This document shows, piece after piece, positions 1 to 8,909 of a stretch of DNA of 63,688 nucleotides (positions are counted from its first letter, which is position 1; each line of letters opens with the position of its first letter). The position numbers and the translations under genes are program-made. The stretch lies in contig NZ_RWKQ01000007.1 of the NCBI RefSeq assembly GCF_003946885.1, forward strand, positions 1 to 63,688. Reading direction: 5' to 3'. This stretch comes from Specibacter cremeus (lineage in GTDB: Bacteria; Actinomycetota; Actinomycetes; Actinomycetales; Micrococcaceae). The notes under the pieces were generated by a model. The model made no database searches, was not told the origin of the DNA, and saw only the letters and a program-made list of their open reading frames with translations.

Positions 1-84
1 GGCCCGGCCGTCCGACCCACGCCATAGCACGGGCCGGGCAGGACATCAACCAAAATCCTAAGTTAAAACAACGCGGGTCCTTAC

Positions 85-765
85 ACAGGCGCTCGCCCCC
101 TCGAAGGGGTTCAAGATTGCCACCTTCGCCACCCTGCTGGATCGCATCGATCTCACCGGTGTCGTCGTGACGGCCGATGCCCTGCATACGCAGGACCGGC
201 ACGCCCACTATCTGCACCGGCACGGGGGCCACGCTCCTGTTCACGGTCAAACGCAACCGGCCGAGGCTGCATACCCAGCCGGCCGCCCTGCCCTGGGGCG
301 GCGCCGTGAGATACGGTTCCCCTCGGGCACCGGGCCCTGGGCAAGGAGCACGGGCGTCTGGAGGAACGCACCCTCCAACTCGTCGGTGTGGCTGCCGAGA
401 TCGGGTTCCCGCACGCCCGGCTGGCCGCCCGCCTGATCCGCACCCGCACGCCCCTGGACGGTGGCGACCCGGGCTCCGAGGTCGTCTACCCGATCACCGA
501 CCTTCCGTGGGAGGCGACCACCACCGCCCAACTGGCCGCCCTAGCCCGCGGGCATTGGGGAATCGAGAATCGCGTGCACCGCGACACGACCCTGGCCGAA
601 GACAGATCCCAAATCCGCACGGGCACACCCCAAGGGTTATGGCCACCCTGCGCAACATCACCTCGGACTACTGCGCAGCAATGGCGTGGCCACTATCGCC
701 GCCGCCACCGAAGCCCTCGCCCGACGCGCCGAACGCGTCATCACCTCGGGGTCGGGTGGCCGGAG
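85..765 (+). pseudogene. Decayed ISAs1-family transposase
   Basis: Remnant of a DDE transposase scattered over all three forward frames. Pieces in order: GFKIATFATLLDRIDLTG and MTADALHTQ, which carries a catalytic Asp of the family (about 110-195); LLFTVKRNRP (about 235); ALARGHWGIENRVH and EDRSQIRTG (about 540-620); VMATLRNIT (about 640); and VATIAAATEALARRAERV (about 685). These match the order of the C-terminal two thirds of ISAs1-type transposases. At least four frame changes and a missing N-terminus make it non-functional. I saw no terminal inverted repeats, so the element's ends are undefined. Confidence 0.75.
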
Positions 766-791
766 GGGTTTCACCCTCCGGCCACCCGACC
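750..791. terminator. Perfect 18-bp hairpin behind the transposase remnant
   Basis: Arms at 750-767 and 774-791 are perfect inverted complements around a 6-nt loop. There is no T-run on either side, so it may be a terminator of the old element or a REP-like palindrome. The following 266 bases, to the end of the GntR gene, show nothing recognisable. Confidence 0.5.
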
Positions 792-1057
792 TTGGTCACC
801 ACCCTCATCAACAAACACCCGGAAAACACCCAGATGTCCCTATCGGATCGACTTTGAACAGGCCCTGATCTTGCGGCGTATGGAATCGGGGATTCAGTCC
901 ACCGGGATACGTCACATGGCCACGTCAAACGACAGTTGGGTCCGCCCTCACGAGAGAGGATGGAAAAGAGTGGTCCGGACCGGGCCACGGCGTCGCTTCT
1001 ACCCTGGTTCGGCAGCACACATCGCCCCGCCGCTGCGGCAGGGCGATGGGCCGGACG

Positions 1058-1765
1058 TCAGTGGTTCGCGCCGGCGGCGCCGTGCAGCGATTCCTTCGTA
1101 TGCCGAAGGATCGCTTCGTCTCCGAGCTCGTGGTCGCCCCGTTCGATCGCCGTCACGAAATCAAGGTGCGTCTGCAGCCGGAACGGGGTAGCCGGGGCGG
1201 TATTTTCCTCGCTGTATCGTCGGGTTATGAAGCCAACGAGGTTCAGGTAGAGGCTGCGCAGCAGCTCATTGGGGCTGATCTGCGCGATGCGGGCGTGGAG
1301 CGCCCAGATTTCACGTTCCCGGGCCGGCTCGCCCCAAGAGTCCTGTAGGGCCAGCGCCCGCAGCCGGAGTTCGCGTATATCCTGCGTCGAAGCATGCTCG
1401 ATGGCATCGTGCAGGATCGCTCCGTCCAGCGCATCCAGAACGCGAAGGCTATCGTTCAGCGTGACCGGGCTTTCCCGGATGCTCAGGAGTTCGTCTATCA
1501 ACCCCGTGAAGGGCGAAGCATCGGCGACGAAAATCCCACCGCCGGGGCCGGGCTTGGCATCGACCAGGCCCCGGGAGCGGAGCAATTGGATCGCCTCGCC
1601 CAGGGTGGCCGGGGCAACGGAGTACCGGGAAGCAAGCTCCTGCCGCCGGCCAATGAAATAGCCGGCACCCCGACCCTTCGCCACGATCTCGTCTTCGATC
1701 AGGCGGGCAATCTGCACCGCTGCGGTCTCGCTGGTGTGTCTGTCCATGCCCTTGAACGCCCCCAA
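1058..1765 (-). CDS. GntR/FadR-family transcriptional regulator
   Basis: About 235 residues. The N-terminal winged helix-turn-helix spans residues 15-80, with RQELASRYSVAPATLGEAIQLLRSRGLV as the GntR signature region followed by a G-rich turn. The C-terminal all-helical FCD-like ligand domain spans about 95-220. Regulators of this class usually bind a carboxylic acid and repress nearby catabolic genes. It lies downstream of, and on the same strand as, the ThDP enzyme gene, with a hairpin between them, so it could control that pathway. The start is either the ATG at 1765 or MDRHTS at 1747; neither has a strong RBS. Confidence 0.85.
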   Translation of the reverse strand: MGAFKGMDRHTSETAAVQIARLIEDEIVAKGRGAGYFIGRRQELASRYSVAPATLGEAIQLLRSRGLVDAKPGPGGGIFVADASPFTGLIDELLSIRESPVTLNDSLRVLDALDGAILHDAIEHASTQDIRELRLRALALQDSWGEPAREREIWALHARIAQISPNELLRSLYLNLVGFITRRYSEENTAPATPFRLQTHLDFVTAIERGDHELGDEAILRHTKESLHGAAGANH

Positions 1766-1845
1766 ATCCGCTGAAGTAACGTACTCCTAAACGCACCGGC
1801 AGATGTGTAAAATCCACCGGACGTGTGATAACAATACCAACCGAC

Positions 1846-1892
1846 GGGCGCAAGGGTGTTCCCGAAGCGCCTCCGGGAGCGCCCTTGCGCCC
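1846..1892 (-). terminator. Hairpin after the ThDP enzyme gene
   Basis: Arms 1846-1856 and 1882-1892 are a perfect 11-bp inverted repeat, with a smaller CCCG/CGGG stem inside the loop. It sits 10 bases beyond the stop codon of the ThDP enzyme and probably ends that transcript; no U-tract follows. Confidence 0.5.
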
Positions 1893-1901
1893 CCTGGACA
1901 A

Positions 1902-3512
1902 TCAATGGGCTTCGTGGATGAACGGCCACGGGGTCGGGAAAACGTCCACCGGCACCCGCACCAGCGTGGGTCCGCCGACGGCGATCCCCTCGGCAACGGC
2001 GCGGTTCACCGATGCCGCATCCTCGGCGTGTGCGAAGCGGACACCGAAGGCCTTGGCCAGGGTCTCGAAGTCCGGGTTTGTCAGGTCTGAGCCGATAAAA
2101 CGGCTTTCGTAGCGGTCGCGTTGGATGCGCCACACGTTGCCGAAGCGCTGATCCTCGAAGAGCACTACAACCACCGGGATGTTGTACCGCTTGGCAGTGG
2201 CGAGTTCCTGCAGGGACCAGCCGATGCCACCGTCACCCGTGACGACGACGACCGGGCGTCCGCCGGCACCCACTGCGGCGCCGAGCGCCGTCGGCATGGC
2301 ATAGCCGAGCGTGCCCTGGTAGCCGGGCCAGATGTACGAGCGTGGCGACTGCACCGGGAACCCGTAGGTAGACACGTACCCGATCTGGGTGAGCTCGTTG
2401 ACGTATATGCCGTCGGCCGGGAGCGCCGAACGGATGGCATCGATGAACTCCATCTGCGGGGCAACAGCCGCCCGTACACGGCGATCGCATTCGGCGCGCA
2501 GGATGGCGATTTCGCCCTGCCAGGAGACGCGGGGTGCGAGTGCCGCGACCAGGGACTCGAGCACCGAGGTGGCATCCGCGCAGACAGCGATGTCGGCATG
2601 GCGCGGCTTGGTCAGGTCGTCGGGGTCGATGTTCACGAGTGCGACGCGGGCATCACCCGTCTTCATCTGCTGGCCGAAGGGCGAGACGAAGCGGCTGCCG
2701 AGCGACAGCACAGCGTCGGCACTGTCCCTCAGCTCCCACAGTGCGAAGGCGGGCAGCGCGTGCGGGTCGCGGGCATCGATGGCTCCACGTCCGTTCTCGC
2801 TCATCACGACCGGAGCATCAAGCAGTTCGGCCAGCTGCGTCAGCAGGGCGTGGGCCCGTTCGCCCTTCACGCCGCCACCGGCGTAGATGACGGGACGCTT
2901 GCTGGAGTTGAGCATCTCGACCAGCAGTGCAACATCCTCGGCGTCAACTCTCGGTGTCGGCACGACGAAGGGCTCGCCCACCTCGATGTCGGCAACGGCA
3001 TGCAGGATGTCGGGGGCAACCTCCAGGGCGACGGGGCGCGGGCGGCCGGTGCGCATCTGGCGAAACGCCTCGTGCACCAGTCCAGGGACCTCTTCGGGAG
3101 AGGTCGCGGTGCCGGTCCACTTGGTCAAACCGCGCAGGATTTCGGTTTGGGCTGGGATCTCGTGCAGGGCGCCCAGGCCCTTGCCGACCTGAGTGCTCGG
3201 GATCGTCCCGGCCAGCAGGAGTACCTGGGAGGAGCAGGCGTAAGCGGTCGAGAGCCCGGCGCCGGCGTTCAGCACGCCCGGTCCGGGCACCACCATGGCG
3301 ACGCCGGGGCGGCCGGTGACGCGGTGGTAGCCGTCTGCCATGTAGGTAGTGGTCTGCTCGTGGCGGGGAACCATGAGCTCGAGCTCATCCTGCTTCCGGT
3401 ACATCCCATCGGTCAGTCCATCGAGCTGGACGCCGGGAATACCGAAAACGGTGTCTGTACCCTCGGTGATCAACGCCTGCACTAGTGCGTCTCCGCCAGT
3501 CATCTTTGCCAT
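1902..3512 (-). CDS. ThDP-dependent 2-oxoacid decarboxylase-like enzyme
   Basis: 536 residues in the three-domain layout of the acetolactate synthase/benzoylformate decarboxylase superfamily. The Pyr domain has FGIPGVQLDG and the activating Glu in PRHEQTTTYMADGYHR (about residue 50). The central domain carries YAGGGVKG. The PP domain has the ThDP/Mg motif VTGDGGIGWSLQEL, closing with FEDQRFGN. The start at 3512 follows an AGAGGAG ribosome-binding site; the longer in-frame ORF upstream is not used. The benzoylformate decarboxylase active-site His near residue 70 is not seen (VVPGPG there), so the substrate is uncertain. A nearby aldehyde dehydrogenase and hydroxyacid oxidase favour a non-oxidative decarboxylase making an aldehyde. 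A biosynthetic acetolactate synthase is less likely because no small subunit is present. Confidence 0.85.
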   Translation of the reverse strand: MAKMTGGDALVQALITEGTDTVFGIPGVQLDGLTDGMYRKQDELELMVPRHEQTTTYMADGYHRVTGRPGVAMVVPGPGVLNAGAGLSTAYACSSQVLLLAGTIPSTQVGKGLGALHEIPAQTEILRGLTKWTGTATSPEEVPGLVHEAFRQMRTGRPRPVALEVAPDILHAVADIEVGEPFVVPTPRVDAEDVALLVEMLNSSKRPVIYAGGGVKGERAHALLTQLAELLDAPVVMSENGRGAIDARDPHALPAFALWELRDSADAVLSLGSRFVSPFGQQMKTGDARVALVNIDPDDLTKPRHADIAVCADATSVLESLVAALAPRVSWQGEIAILRAECDRRVRAAVAPQMEFIDAIRSALPADGIYVNELTQIGYVSTYGFPVQSPRSYIWPGYQGTLGYAMPTALGAAVGAGGRPVVVVTGDGGIGWSLQELATAKRYNIPVVVVLFEDQRFGNVWRIQRDRYESRFIGSDLTNPDFETLAKAFGVRFAHAEDAASVNRAVAEGIAVGGPTLVRVPVDVFPTPWPFIHEAH

Positions 3513-3538
3513 GAAGCAGTCTCCTCTGAAGTAATTGG

Positions 3539-3553
3539 TTATATTCAATATAA
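3539..3553. promoter_or_regulatory. Palindromic operator over the ThDP gene promoter
   Basis: TTATATTCAATATAA is a perfect 7-1-7 inverted repeat in otherwise GC-rich DNA. It covers the likely -10 hexamer TATATT (minus strand, 3547-3552), which is 17 bases from a -35 TTGCCG at 3570-3575. A one-mismatch copy lies in front of the aldehyde dehydrogenase. The adjacent PucR regulator is the obvious candidate to bind it, but that is inference. Confidence 0.65.
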
Positions 3554-3686
3554 GTCGTAACATCACATTCGGCAACCCCTCCATTGGTCTAATATCAAGT
3601 GGAACGCCGGCCTTGCACCCGGCCGTCGGCATGACCGAGGACCGGGCGGCAGATGCAGCTGTCGCGCGACGACGAAGGATGACCGA

Positions 3687-4853
3687 ATGAATCTCGAAGG
3701 ACACGTCCAGGCCTACGCGGATCGGATCCAGGCTCCCATAGTCGTTTTCAATTCCGACTTCAAGGTGGTCGCCTTCAGCGTCCACGACCAGGACATCGAC
3801 CACTCGCGGCTGGCGATCATCCTGTCGCACAAGGGCTCGCCGCGGGCCCGGGCATCGATCCGCGAGTACCACGTCGACCAGGCTGACGGCCCCGCCTATA
3901 TCCCACCACTCGCAGGCCGGCAGGCGCGCCACGTCGCACCGTTGCGGCACGACGGGCGCATTACCGGATACCTCTCCCACATCCCCGAAGGCGCCAAGGC
4001 GGACCTTCCGCCGGAGGATGACCGGGAACTGAGGGAGACCAGGCGACACATCGGCCTCATCCTCGCAGCCATGGCACTGGGCAACCGGGAGGGCACCGAG
4101 CGGTCCCTCCACTTGCTCACCGCACTGCTTGAGGGGGATGCGGAAAAGCGCGAGCAGGCGGCCGACGAACTCCTGACGAACGCCCTGGTTTCCTCGGTGC
4201 CGCACTATGCGGTGATTACCCTCGCGGCCACCCCCGGGGAGTCTCCGGGGGCCGCTGTCCTGCAGCTCGCCCTCGACAAAGCGCTCTCGACGATTCCCAA
4301 GTATCCAGCGCTGCGAGCGGAGGGAGCGGTGATCAATGACGAGGCGGTGCTCGTGGTGCCGTACGAAATTGAAATGGACCGGCTGAATGTGCTGCTCGCG
4401 CTGCCCACCTTCACCGGCCTGAGGGCCGGCGTCGGCGGGCGATACGCCTCCCTCGCCGAGGCGTACCGCTCACACAGGGAAGCCCGGATTGCGCGCAGGG
4501 GTGCCGTGATCGATCCCGAGCGTTCCCCCGCCGCACGCTGGGAAGCACTCGGACTTGACCGGCTGCTGCTGCAACTTCCCCTGGAGTCCCTCTCAATGAA
4601 GGACGTCCCGGAGACAGTGCAGCGGCTTTTCGCCGCGCAGTCCGGGCTCGACCTCGCGCAGACGCTCGAGGCATACCTCGACTGCGGCTGCGATGCCCAG
4701 CGCACCGCCAAGGAACTCCATGTCCACCGCAGCACGCTCTACTACCGGTTGGACCGGATCCGGGAAATCGTTATAGAGGACCTGTCGGACGGCAGGGTCC
4801 GCCGCGAACTGCATACGGGACTACGGCTGGCGGCACTCGCGGGCCTGCGCTGA
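3687..4853 (+). CDS. PucR/CdaR-type transcriptional activator
   Basis: 388 residues. An N-terminal sensory part (about 1-120, GAF/PAS-like) is followed by a GGDEF-like middle domain (about 150-280) and the C-terminal PucR helix-turn-helix (about 325-380), with LEAYLDCGCDAQRTAKELHV and RSTLYYRLDRI as the signature. Proteins of this type activate catabolic genes in response to a metabolite. It sits between the divergent ThDP enzyme gene and the downstream aldehyde dehydrogenase gene, both of which carry the same palindrome, so it is the likely pathway regulator. The ATG at 3687 is preceded by GAAGGATGACCGA. Confidence 0.85.
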   Translation: MNLEGHVQAYADRIQAPIVVFNSDFKVVAFSVHDQDIDHSRLAIILSHKGSPRARASIREYHVDQADGPAYIPPLAGRQARHVAPLRHDGRITGYLSHIPEGAKADLPPEDDRELRETRRHIGLILAAMALGNREGTERSLHLLTALLEGDAEKREQAADELLTNALVSSVPHYAVITLAATPGESPGAAVLQLALDKALSTIPKYPALRAEGAVINDEAVLVVPYEIEMDRLNVLLALPTFTGLRAGVGGRYASLAEAYRSHREARIARRGAVIDPERSPAARWEALGLDRLLLQLPLESLSMKDVPETVQRLFAAQSGLDLAQTLEAYLDCGCDAQRTAKELHVHRSTLYYRLDRIREIVIEDLSDGRVRRELHTGLRLAALAGLR

Positions 4854-4916
4854 GCACGCCGGACAATGGCCAGGATTCCGGGGCCGGGTCCCCACAGAAG
4901 TATGCCCAGCAACCTA

Positions 4917-4945
4917 TTGACTATATTCAGTATAGCGAGATACCG
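4917..4945 (+). promoter_or_regulatory. Operator and promoter before the aldehyde dehydrogenase
   Basis: CTATATTCAGTATAG (4921-4935) repeats the palindrome at 3539-3553 with one mismatch between its 7-base arms. A TTGACT hexamer (4917-4922) overlaps its left edge as a plausible -35; the -10 is weak. The shared site implies co-regulation of the two enzyme genes. Confidence 0.6.
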
Positions 4946-5001
4946 TAACTCAACTGCCGGTGGACCGGCGCCGATATTCTTGCGCGTGGGGAAGGACCCA
5001 A

Positions 5002-6390
5002 ATGAACACCCTTCTAACTTCGGTTTCGGTTGCGGACGAAGAGGGTTATCCCATTCTCGACGCCTCAACACGTGATCTGGTCGGCTATGCCCCGAAGCGC
5101 ACCACAGCAGATCTCGAGGTGCTGATCAAAACCGCCACGACCGCCCAGCCCGGCTGGGCCGTGCTCGGCCATGCGGAGCGCTCCCGGCTCATGAACCTCG
5201 TCGCCGACGAGATTGACAAGCACGCTGTCGAGCTCGGCGAGATCATTACCGCCGAACAGGGAAAGACCGGGGGCCAGGGCGAGGCCCACGGCGCGGCGAT
5301 GTGGCTGCGGAGCGCGGCGAACACCATCCTGGACACCCAGGTCCTGGCCGATGACGGCACCACCCGCAGCGAACTGCACTATGCGCCCCTCGGGGTGGTT
5401 GCCTCGATAGGCCCCTGGAACTTCCCGGTGATGATCACCGTCTGGCACATCGCCCCCGCGCTTCGGATGGGAAACACCGTCGTCGTCAAGCCTTCGGAAA
5501 ACACCCCGCTCAGCGTCCTGGCGCTGTTGGGGATCTTCCAGCGTTTCCTTCCCGATGGTGTCGTGAACGGGATCTCCGGCGACCGCGAGGTCGGTGCCGC
5601 ACTTGCCGCGCACCCCGGCATCGCCAAGATCGTGTTCACCGGTTCCACCCCGACCGGTCGGCGCATCGTGGAGAGCTCGGCAAACAACTTGGCCCGCCTG
5701 ACCCTGGAGCTGGGCGGAAACGATGCGGGGATCGTGCTTCCGGGCACCGATATCGAGTCGATTGCCGACAAGCTCTTCTGGGGTGCGTTCATGAACAGCG
5801 GCCAGGTCTGCGCCGCGCTCAAGCGGGTCTACGTCCACGAATCGCTCTACGAGGAAACTGTCGCGGCCCTCGCCGAGCGCGCAAAGAACGCCCCCATGGG
5901 CTCGGGTCACGACAAGTCCAACCGCCTCGGCCCGGTGCAGAACCCGAGCCAGTTCGACATCGTGTCACGGCTTGTCGATGATGCCCGGGACAGCGGTGCC
6001 CGCATTGCCGCCGGCGGCGAGCCGGCTCCGGAACTCGGCCCGCTCTTCTACCGGGCAACCATCGTGGCAGACATCGAAGACGGTGCGGCGCTCGTGGACG
6101 AGGAACAGTTCGGCCCTGTGCTCCCCGTGATCAAGTACTCCGATGTCGATGATGCAGTGCGCCGCGCAAACGGCAACGACCAGGGCCTCGGCGCCTCGGT
6201 GTGGGGCCCCGATGTCGAGGAAGCACTGCGGATCGCGGAGCGCATGGAAGCCGGGACCGTATGGATCAACCAGCACGGTGGCGTCGACCCGTCCATTCCC
6301 TTTGGCGGCACCAAGGCCTCGGGATACGGCCTCGAGTTCGGCGTCGAGGGCCTGAAGGCCATGGCCGCTACCAAGGTCATCCGCCGCTAA
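5002..6390 (+). CDS. NAD(P)-dependent aldehyde dehydrogenase
   Basis: 462 residues, full-length ALDH superfamily, oxidising an aldehyde to the acid. Visible motifs: the oxyanion Asn region GPWNFPV, cofactor Lys in VVVKPSE, the FTGSTPTGRRI turn, general base Glu in LELGGNDAGIVLP, and the catalytic Cys in MNSGQVCAALKRVYVH. The C-terminal FGGTKASGYGLEFG is also intact. The start at 5002 follows GGGGAAGGA; the upstream ORF extension lacks family similarity. It lies 148 bases behind the PucR gene and has its own operator copy. With the ThDP enzyme it would convert an oxoacid by way of an aldehyde to the shortened acid. Confidence 0.9.
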   Translation: MNTLLTSVSVADEEGYPILDASTRDLVGYAPKRTTADLEVLIKTATTAQPGWAVLGHAERSRLMNLVADEIDKHAVELGEIITAEQGKTGGQGEAHGAAMWLRSAANTILDTQVLADDGTTRSELHYAPLGVVASIGPWNFPVMITVWHIAPALRMGNTVVVKPSENTPLSVLALLGIFQRFLPDGVVNGISGDREVGAALAAHPGIAKIVFTGSTPTGRRIVESSANNLARLTLELGGNDAGIVLPGTDIESIADKLFWGAFMNSGQVCAALKRVYVHESLYEETVAALAERAKNAPMGSGHDKSNRLGPVQNPSQFDIVSRLVDDARDSGARIAAGGEPAPELGPLFYRATIVADIEDGAALVDEEQFGPVLPVIKYSDVDDAVRRANGNDQGLGASVWGPDVEEALRIAERMEAGTVWINQHGGVDPSIPFGGTKASGYGLEFGVEGLKAMAATKVIRR

Positions 6391-6744
6391 GGCCGCCAGG
6401 CCCTGTGGGACTGCTTGCCGTCGTCACCCGCAGGGCTTTCCGGGCGGTGAAGGTGACAGGCAGTCCCGTCTCCTTCCCCGGACACCGACCGGGATGCCCG
6501 TACCGCACCCACCGCTTGGCGCAGTGCACGGAGCAACTCGTCGTCGCCGGCATCTTCTCCGACTGGGCCATGAACAAGAAGACCTCCCACCAGCCGCGGT
6601 ACACGCGCGGACCGGGAATCGCAGGGATGGAACTTCCGTAAATTGGCGTGATGTATCTCTAGCCAATCCCAGGCGATGCCGGTCGTGAACGACGAGCGTC
6701 CGTCGCGAAGACCCAGTAGTGCCTGGATCCAGCGATGGTTTCCC
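6391..6744. other. 354-base gap without a recognisable gene
   Basis: The aldehyde dehydrogenase and RidA genes converge on this stretch. ORFs on both strands give compositionally odd products with no motif I know. No long inverted repeat, T-tract terminator or RNA gene was seen. It may be decayed coding sequence. Confidence 0.4.
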
Positions 6745-7146
6745 TCAGCGGAGGTCTGGGGAAGGTGCGGGTATGGCTGCCACGGCGTCGATTTCGACGA
6801 GGAAGTCGTCCAGGAAGGAGCCGACGGTGGTGCGTGCCGGATAAGGGAGGTCGACGAAGTCTTCGTAGATGGCATTGAAGCCCTCGAAGTCCCGGCCGGG
6901 GTGGTGCAGGTGCACCGTGGTTTTGACGACGTGGGAGAAGTCCAGCCCGTGGGCGCTCAGCACGGCGCCCAGGTTCTTCATGGCCTGCACGGTCTGTTCC
7001 CCGATCGTGGCGCCCACCGTGTCGCCGGTGGCGGGGTCGTGGGGCGTCTGGCCTGCGGTGAAGAGAAACCCGTTGGCCGCGATGGCCTGGGAATAGGGGC
7101 CGGCCGGGCTGGGGGCGAGAGTGGTGGTTACTGGCTGGCGGAGCAT
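6745..7146 (-). CDS. RidA/YjgF-family protein
   Basis: 133 residues. The Rid fold is recognisable from PAGPYSQAIAANGFLFTAGQ, the mid-protein Asn/Gly pattern, and the C-terminal PARTTVGSFLDDFLVEIDAVA. The usual Arg that coordinates the carboxylate of the imine is present (PARTTV). RidA proteins hydrolyse reactive 2-imino acids or, in catabolic operons, related enamines. The start at 7146 has an AGGAA about 10 bases upstream; the earlier ATG at 7167 has none. It is the last gene of the operon that begins with the hydroxyacid oxidase, suggesting a nitrogen-containing intermediate in that pathway. Confidence 0.85.
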   Translation of the reverse strand: MLRQPVTTTLAPSPAGPYSQAIAANGFLFTAGQTPHDPATGDTVGATIGEQTVQAMKNLGAVLSAHGLDFSHVVKTTVHLHHPGRDFEGFNAIYEDFVDLPYPARTTVGSFLDDFLVEIDAVAAIPAPSPDLR

Positions 7147-7200
7147 TTGATGGATTCCTGTTCCCATGGCCGGCAAAGGCCGGCGCACGATTGTTGATGT

Positions 7201-7968
7201 TTAGAGGACCTTGGAGAGGAACGCTTTGGTGCGTTCGTGTTGTGGGTTGCCGAGAACGTCCGCGGGAGGGCCGCTCTCAACCACCACGCCCTGGTCCATG
7301 AAGATGACCTGGTCGGCGACTTGTTTGGCGAAGGCGAGCTCGTGGGTCACCACGACCATGGTCATCCCGGCCTCGGCCAAGGACTTCATGACGTCGAGCA
7401 CCTCGCCTACCAGCTCCGGATCCAGCGCCGAGGTGGGCTCATCGAAAAGCATGAGCTTCGGTTTCATGGCCAGTGCCCGTGCGATCGCAATGCGCTGTTG
7501 CTGTCCGCCGGAGAGTTCCCGGGGATAGGCGTCACCGCGGTCGCCGAGCCCGACGCGGTCCAGCAGGACCTGGGCCTCTGCGGTGATTTCATTCCGCGGA
7601 CGGCCCAGCACGTGGATCGGTGCTTCCACAATGTTCTCCAGCACGGTCATGTGCGGGAAGAGGTTGAAGCGCTGGAAGACCATGCCCGCGTTGAGCCGCG
7701 AGCGTGCCGTCTGGCGTTCCTGCATTTCATACAGGCGCCCATTGCGTTCGGTGTAGCCGACCAGGTTCTCGTCAACGTACAGCCGGCCGGCGTCGACCTT
7801 TTCCAGGTGGTTGATGCACCGGAGGAAGGTGGTCTTTCCCGAGCCGGAGGGCCCGATCAGGCACGTCACCGAACCGCGTTCGACCCTCAAATCAATGCCC
7901 TTGAGGATCTCCGTAGAGCCGAAGCTCTTGCGGACTCCCCGGGCCTCCACCATGGCGGTGCTCATCAT
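7201..7968 (-). CDS. Polar amino-acid ABC transporter, ATPase subunit
   Basis: 255 residues of the GlnQ/HisP type. Walker [10 protein letters not shown] (about residue 42), Q-loop [21 protein letters not shown] signature [15 protein letters not shown], Walker [13 protein letters not shown] and the switch His in VVVTHELAF are all present. It powers uptake with the permease whose stop overlaps its start (ATGA). A slightly long insertion ([12 protein letters not shown], about residues 73-85) is common to PAAT ATPases. Substrate class is a polar amino acid or a small acid resembling one. Confidence 0.92.
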   Translation of the reverse strand: MMSTAMVEARGVRKSFGSTEILKGIDLRVERGSVTCLIGPSGSGKTTFLRCINHLEKVDAGRLYVDENLVGYTERNGRLYEMQERQTARSRLNAGMVFQRFNLFPHMTVLENIVEAPIHVLGRPRNEITAEAQVLLDRVGLGDRGDAYPRELSGGQQQRIAIARALAMKPKLMLFDEPTSALDPELVGEVLDVMKSLAEAGMTMVVVTHELAFAKQVADQVIFMDQGVVVESGPPADVLGNPQHERTKAFLSKVL

Positions 7969-8906
7969 GCCGTCCTTGTCTTGGGCCGGCGGATTCGTCG
8001 CGTCAAGACGTCGAAGCCGCGCCCATACCGTCGTTCGAGTTTGTTTTGGAAGAAGCTCAGGATGGAAGTCAAAAGCAGGTACCAGAGGCTCGCGACAATG
8101 AGCAGCGGGATCGTCTGGTAGTTGTTGGCGTAGATGATCTGGGCCGAGTACAGCAGATCCGAGATGGCGAGCACACTGACCAGGGACGTGCCCTTGAGCA
8201 TTGAAATGACCTGGTTACCGGTCGGTGGCAGGACCACGCGCATGGCCTGGGGAAGGATGACCCGGCGCATGAGCTTGCCGCCGTTCATGCCCAGGGCGCG
8301 GGCGGCGTCGTACTGGCCCTTGTCGACGGAACCGATCCCGCCGCGGATGATCTCGGCCATGTACGCCGCCTCGTTCAGGGACAGGCCCAGAAGCGCCGCA
8401 CCCAGCGGGGAGATCAGCACGTTGGCCGAGCCGATGACGATCGACGGGCCGCCGAAGGGGAGCCCGAGGGCGATCACCGGATACAGCGCGGCAATGTTGT
8501 ACCAAAAGATCAGCTGCACCAGCAGCGGCGTGCCGCGGAAGAACCAGATGTAGCCGCGGCTGATGGTGCTCACGATCGGGTTGGCCGAGAGCCGCATGAT
8601 GGCCAGGACCGTGCCCAGGGCGATGCCCACGCTCATCGACACCACGGTCAGCACGATGGTCAGCCCGGCGCCGGTCATGATCTGCGGGGAGAACAGGTAA
8701 GAGATGACAACGTCCCAGTGGTACCGGCGGTTGGCCGCAACGTCCCAGGCGGCGCTGATTGCGACGAGGATAAGGACGACGGCGATGGCCGTGCGGATTG
8801 GGTGCCGGAGCGGCACCACCGGGATGGAGTCACCCGGTTCAGGCGACGGCACCGGCGTCTGCCCGGCAGTGGTGGTGATGGTTGGTTGTCGCTGCATGGT
8901 AGTCAC
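7965..8906 (-). CDS. Polar amino-acid ABC transporter, permease subunit
   Basis: 313 residues in the HisM/GlnP family. After a proline-rich cytoplasmic tail (1-35) there are about five to six membrane segments. The EAA loop that docks the ATPase reads [16 protein letters not shown], followed by [12 protein letters not shown]. The N-terminal extension of about 35 residues is typical of actinobacterial members. It is translationally coupled to the ATPase gene and follows the binding-protein gene by 3 bases, so the three form one transporter. Confidence 0.92.
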   Translation of the reverse strand: MTTMQRQPTITTTAGQTPVPSPEPGDSIPVVPLRHPIRTAIAVVLILVAISAAWDVAANRRYHWDVVISYLFSPQIMTGAGLTIVLTVVSMSVGIALGTVLAIMRLSANPIVSTISRGYIWFFRGTPLLVQLIFWYNIAALYPVIALGLPFGGPSIVIGSANVLISPLGAALLGLSLNEAAYMAEIIRGGIGSVDKGQYDAARALGMNGGKLMRRVILPQAMRVVLPPTGNQVISMLKGTSLVSVLAISDLLYSAQIIYANNYQTIPLLIVASLWYLLLTSILSFFQNKLERRYGRGFDVLTRRIRRPKTRTA

Positions 8907-8909
8907 GTC

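Noticed and set aside
2121-3485. 454-residue ORF opposite the ThDP enzyme gene
   Set aside because: Antisense shadow; the minus strand carries the ThDP motif and a good ribosome-binding site.
1902-3512. Biosynthetic acetolactate synthase (ilvB)
   Set aside because: No ilvN or ilvC neighbour, and the operator is shared with an aldehyde dehydrogenase under a PucR regulator.
6201-6641. 146-residue ORF across the end of the aldehyde dehydrogenase
   Set aside because: Mostly a shadow of the dehydrogenase; the tail beyond the gene has no RBS or recognisable motif.
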